Of a DNA stretch of 64,000 bases, positions 62,838-64,000 are shown piece after piece. A program made the position numbers and the translations under genes. Source of the DNA: Streptomyces sp. TLI_146 (GTDB taxonomy: Bacteria; Actinomycetota; Actinomycetes; Streptomycetales; Streptomycetaceae); NCBI RefSeq assembly GCF_002846415.1, contig NZ_PJMX01000001.1, positions 7,068,001 to 7,132,000 on the forward strand, given 5' to 3'. A model generated the notes under the pieces. The model made no database searches. It was not told the origin of the DNA and saw nothing but the letters and a program-made list of their open reading frames with translations. Positions within the stretch are counted from its first letter, which is position 1. The number at the start of each line of letters is the position of its first letter.

Positions 62838-64000
62838 TCATCCCTCCGGTGTACCCGACGCGGTGCCGGAACCGCCGTCACCCGTACGGTACTTGGCCGT
62901 TCGGCGGCGCTGCTCGGTGAGCGCCTCGCCCACCATGGTCCGCACCGCGTCCCGCACCCCGTGCAGCGCGTGGCCGCGCGCGGGCCCGGCGCCGGGGTCC
63001 TCGCGCAGCTCCTTGATGAGCGCCCAGCACAGCCCGAGCATCACGAGGACGAACGGCAGGGCCACCAGGATCGTGGCCGTCTGGAGCGACTTGAGGCCGC
63101 CCGCGACGAGCAGCACCGCCGCGACCGCCGCCATCAGCACGCCCCAGAGCACCACCAGCCAGGTCGGCGGGTGCAGCGAGCCCCGGCTGGTCAGCGAGCC
63201 CATCACCAGCGAGGCCGAGTCGGCGCTGGTGATGAAGTACGTCATGACCAGGACCATCGCGAGGTACGAGGTCACCGTGCCGATGGGCAGCGCGTCCAGC
63301 ATCGCGAAGAGCGAGGCCTCGGCGCCGTCCTTCACCTTGGCCGCCAGATCGGCCGTCCCGGTGGAGTCGAGGCGGATCGCGCTCCCGCCCATCACGCAGA
63401 ACCACAGGACGGTCGCCCCGCTCGGCACCAGCAGCACGCCGACCAGGAACTCCCGGACGGTGCGGCCGCGCGAGATGCGCGCGATGAAGGTCCCGACGAA
63501 GGGCGCCCAGGACAGCCACCACGCCCAGTAGAAGATCGTCCATGCGCCCAGCCAGGTCCGGTCGGTGAAGGCGCCGGTGCGGCTGGCCATGGGCAGCAGC
63601 TGGTGCAGATAGCCGCCGACGGACGCCGGGATGGTGTCCAGGACGTAGACCGTTGGCCCGAGCAGGAAGACGAAGAGCATCAGGGCGGCGGCCAGCACGA
63701 TGTTGATCGTGGACAGCCACTTCACGCCCTTGTGCAGCCCGGAGAACGCGGACAGGACGAAGGCCGCCGAGAGCGAGGCGATGATGATCAGCTCGGTGGC
63801 GGTGGAGTCGTTCACGTCCGCCGTGATCTCCAGGCCCTTGGCGACCTGGAGCGCGCCGAGGCCGAGGCTGGTCGCGGTGCCGAAGACGGTCGCGAAGACC
63901 GCGAGCAGGTCGATGCAGCGGCCGGGCCAGCCGTCCGCGCGCCGGGCGCCGATCAGCGGTACGAAGGCGGCGGAGAGCCGGTTGCCGCGCGCCTTGCGGA
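62838..64000 (-). CDS. BCCT-family transporter (partial, 5' end outside window)
   Basis: The last 387 codons of a betaine/carnitine/choline transporter are present; the start lies beyond 64000. The BCCT signature is WTIFYWAWWLSWAPFVGTFI followed by ARISRGRTVREFLVG, with the tryptophan-rich cation box. Another mark is TYFITSADSASLVMG. It imports a trimethylammonium osmolyte with Na+ or H+. After the last helix there is a cytoplasmic tail of about 60 residues (LREDPGAGPARGHALHGVRD and on). About eight transmembrane helices are in view. Confidence 0.92.
   Translation of the reverse strand, partial: RKARGNRLSAAFVPLIGARRADGWPGRCIDLLAVFATVFGTATSLGLGALQVAKGLEITADVNDSTATELIIIASLSAAFVLSAFSGLHKGVKWLSTINIVLAAALMLFVFLLGPTVYVLDTIPASVGGYLHQLLPMASRTGAFTDRTWLGAWTIFYWAWWLSWAPFVGTFIARISRGRTVREFLVGVLLVPSGATVLWFCVMGGSAIRLDSTGTADLAAKVKDGAEASLFAMLDALPIGTVTSYLAMVLVMTYFITSADSASLVMGSLTSRGSLHPPTWLVVLWGVLMAAVAAVLLVAGGLKSLQTATILVALPFVLVMLGLCWALIKELREDPGAGPARGHALHGVRDAVRTMVGEALTEQRRRTAKYRTGDGGSGTASGTPEG

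Overview
The window reads as a stretch of Streptomyces chromosome. GC is very high, codons end almost always in G or C, GTG and TTG starts are common, genes overlap at ATGA or GTGA, and most families present (SAV_2336-type proteins, DUF4360, F420-dependent LLM enzymes, clustered P450s, GH75 chitosanase) are typical of that genus. About 57 genes can be supported. No rRNA, tRNA, CRISPR array, insertion sequence or complete prophage was seen.

Layout. 1-5.6 kb: the last codons of a probable allantoicase, a NarL-type two-component pair, and two similar cytochrome P450s either side of an inverted orphan gene. 5.6-13.6 kb: a sugar or inositol uptake locus with a Gfo/Idh/MocA dehydrogenase, a GntR/HutC repressor, two tandemly duplicated binding lipoproteins, permease, ATPase, a ROK kinase and a membrane protein. 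13.6-20.3 kb: a PcaD-PcaC fusion, an MBL hydrolase, exonuclease III and the glutamate importer gluABCD. 20.3-24.9 kb: a cell-wall block (pseudogene scar, L,D-transpeptidase lipoprotein, FemX-like ligase, MurJ). 24.9-31.5 kb: a response regulator-kinase-GerMN lipoprotein operon, a third P450 and a secreted gamma-glutamyltranspeptidase. 31.6-39.5 kb: chitosanase, DUF4360 protein, methionine aminopeptidase, thiolase with a divergent HxlR regulator, an XRE gene between inverted repeats, and an alginate-lyase-like lipoprotein. 40.1-46.3 kb: a reductive pyrimidine or hydantoin catabolic operon with an NCS1 permease. 46.5-55.2 kb: a lipoate-ligase-like protein, a second GGT-family protein, IMPase, a phytoene-dehydrogenase-like protein, a macrodomain protein, Ada-AlkA and Ogt. 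55.2-62.2 kb: a four-gene minus-strand conflict-type operon (trypsin-co-occurring protein, trypsin-VMAP protein, MoxR ATPase, SAV_2336/vWA/pseudokinase/MinD-like giant). 62.3-64 kb: a Nudix hydrolase and a BCCT transporter that runs off the window.

The most notable system is the 55.2-62.2 kb operon. A protease, an AAA+ ATPase and a multidomain scaffold are translationally linked. The scaffold's kinase domain has lost its catalytic residues and its MinD-like P-loop has Cys in place of Lys, so this looks like a signalling or defence complex rather than a metabolic unit. The pyrimidine operon is also notable: it has every reductive-pathway step except a recognisable dihydropyrimidine dehydrogenase, and carries an F420-type LLM oxidoreductase in its place.

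Two sequence-level patterns recur. A dispersed repeat of about 48-62 bp sits in five intergenic places, in tandem, inverted and flanking forms. At least fifteen genes have a -10-like hexamer exactly 6-7 nt before the start codon, the mark of leaderless transcripts.
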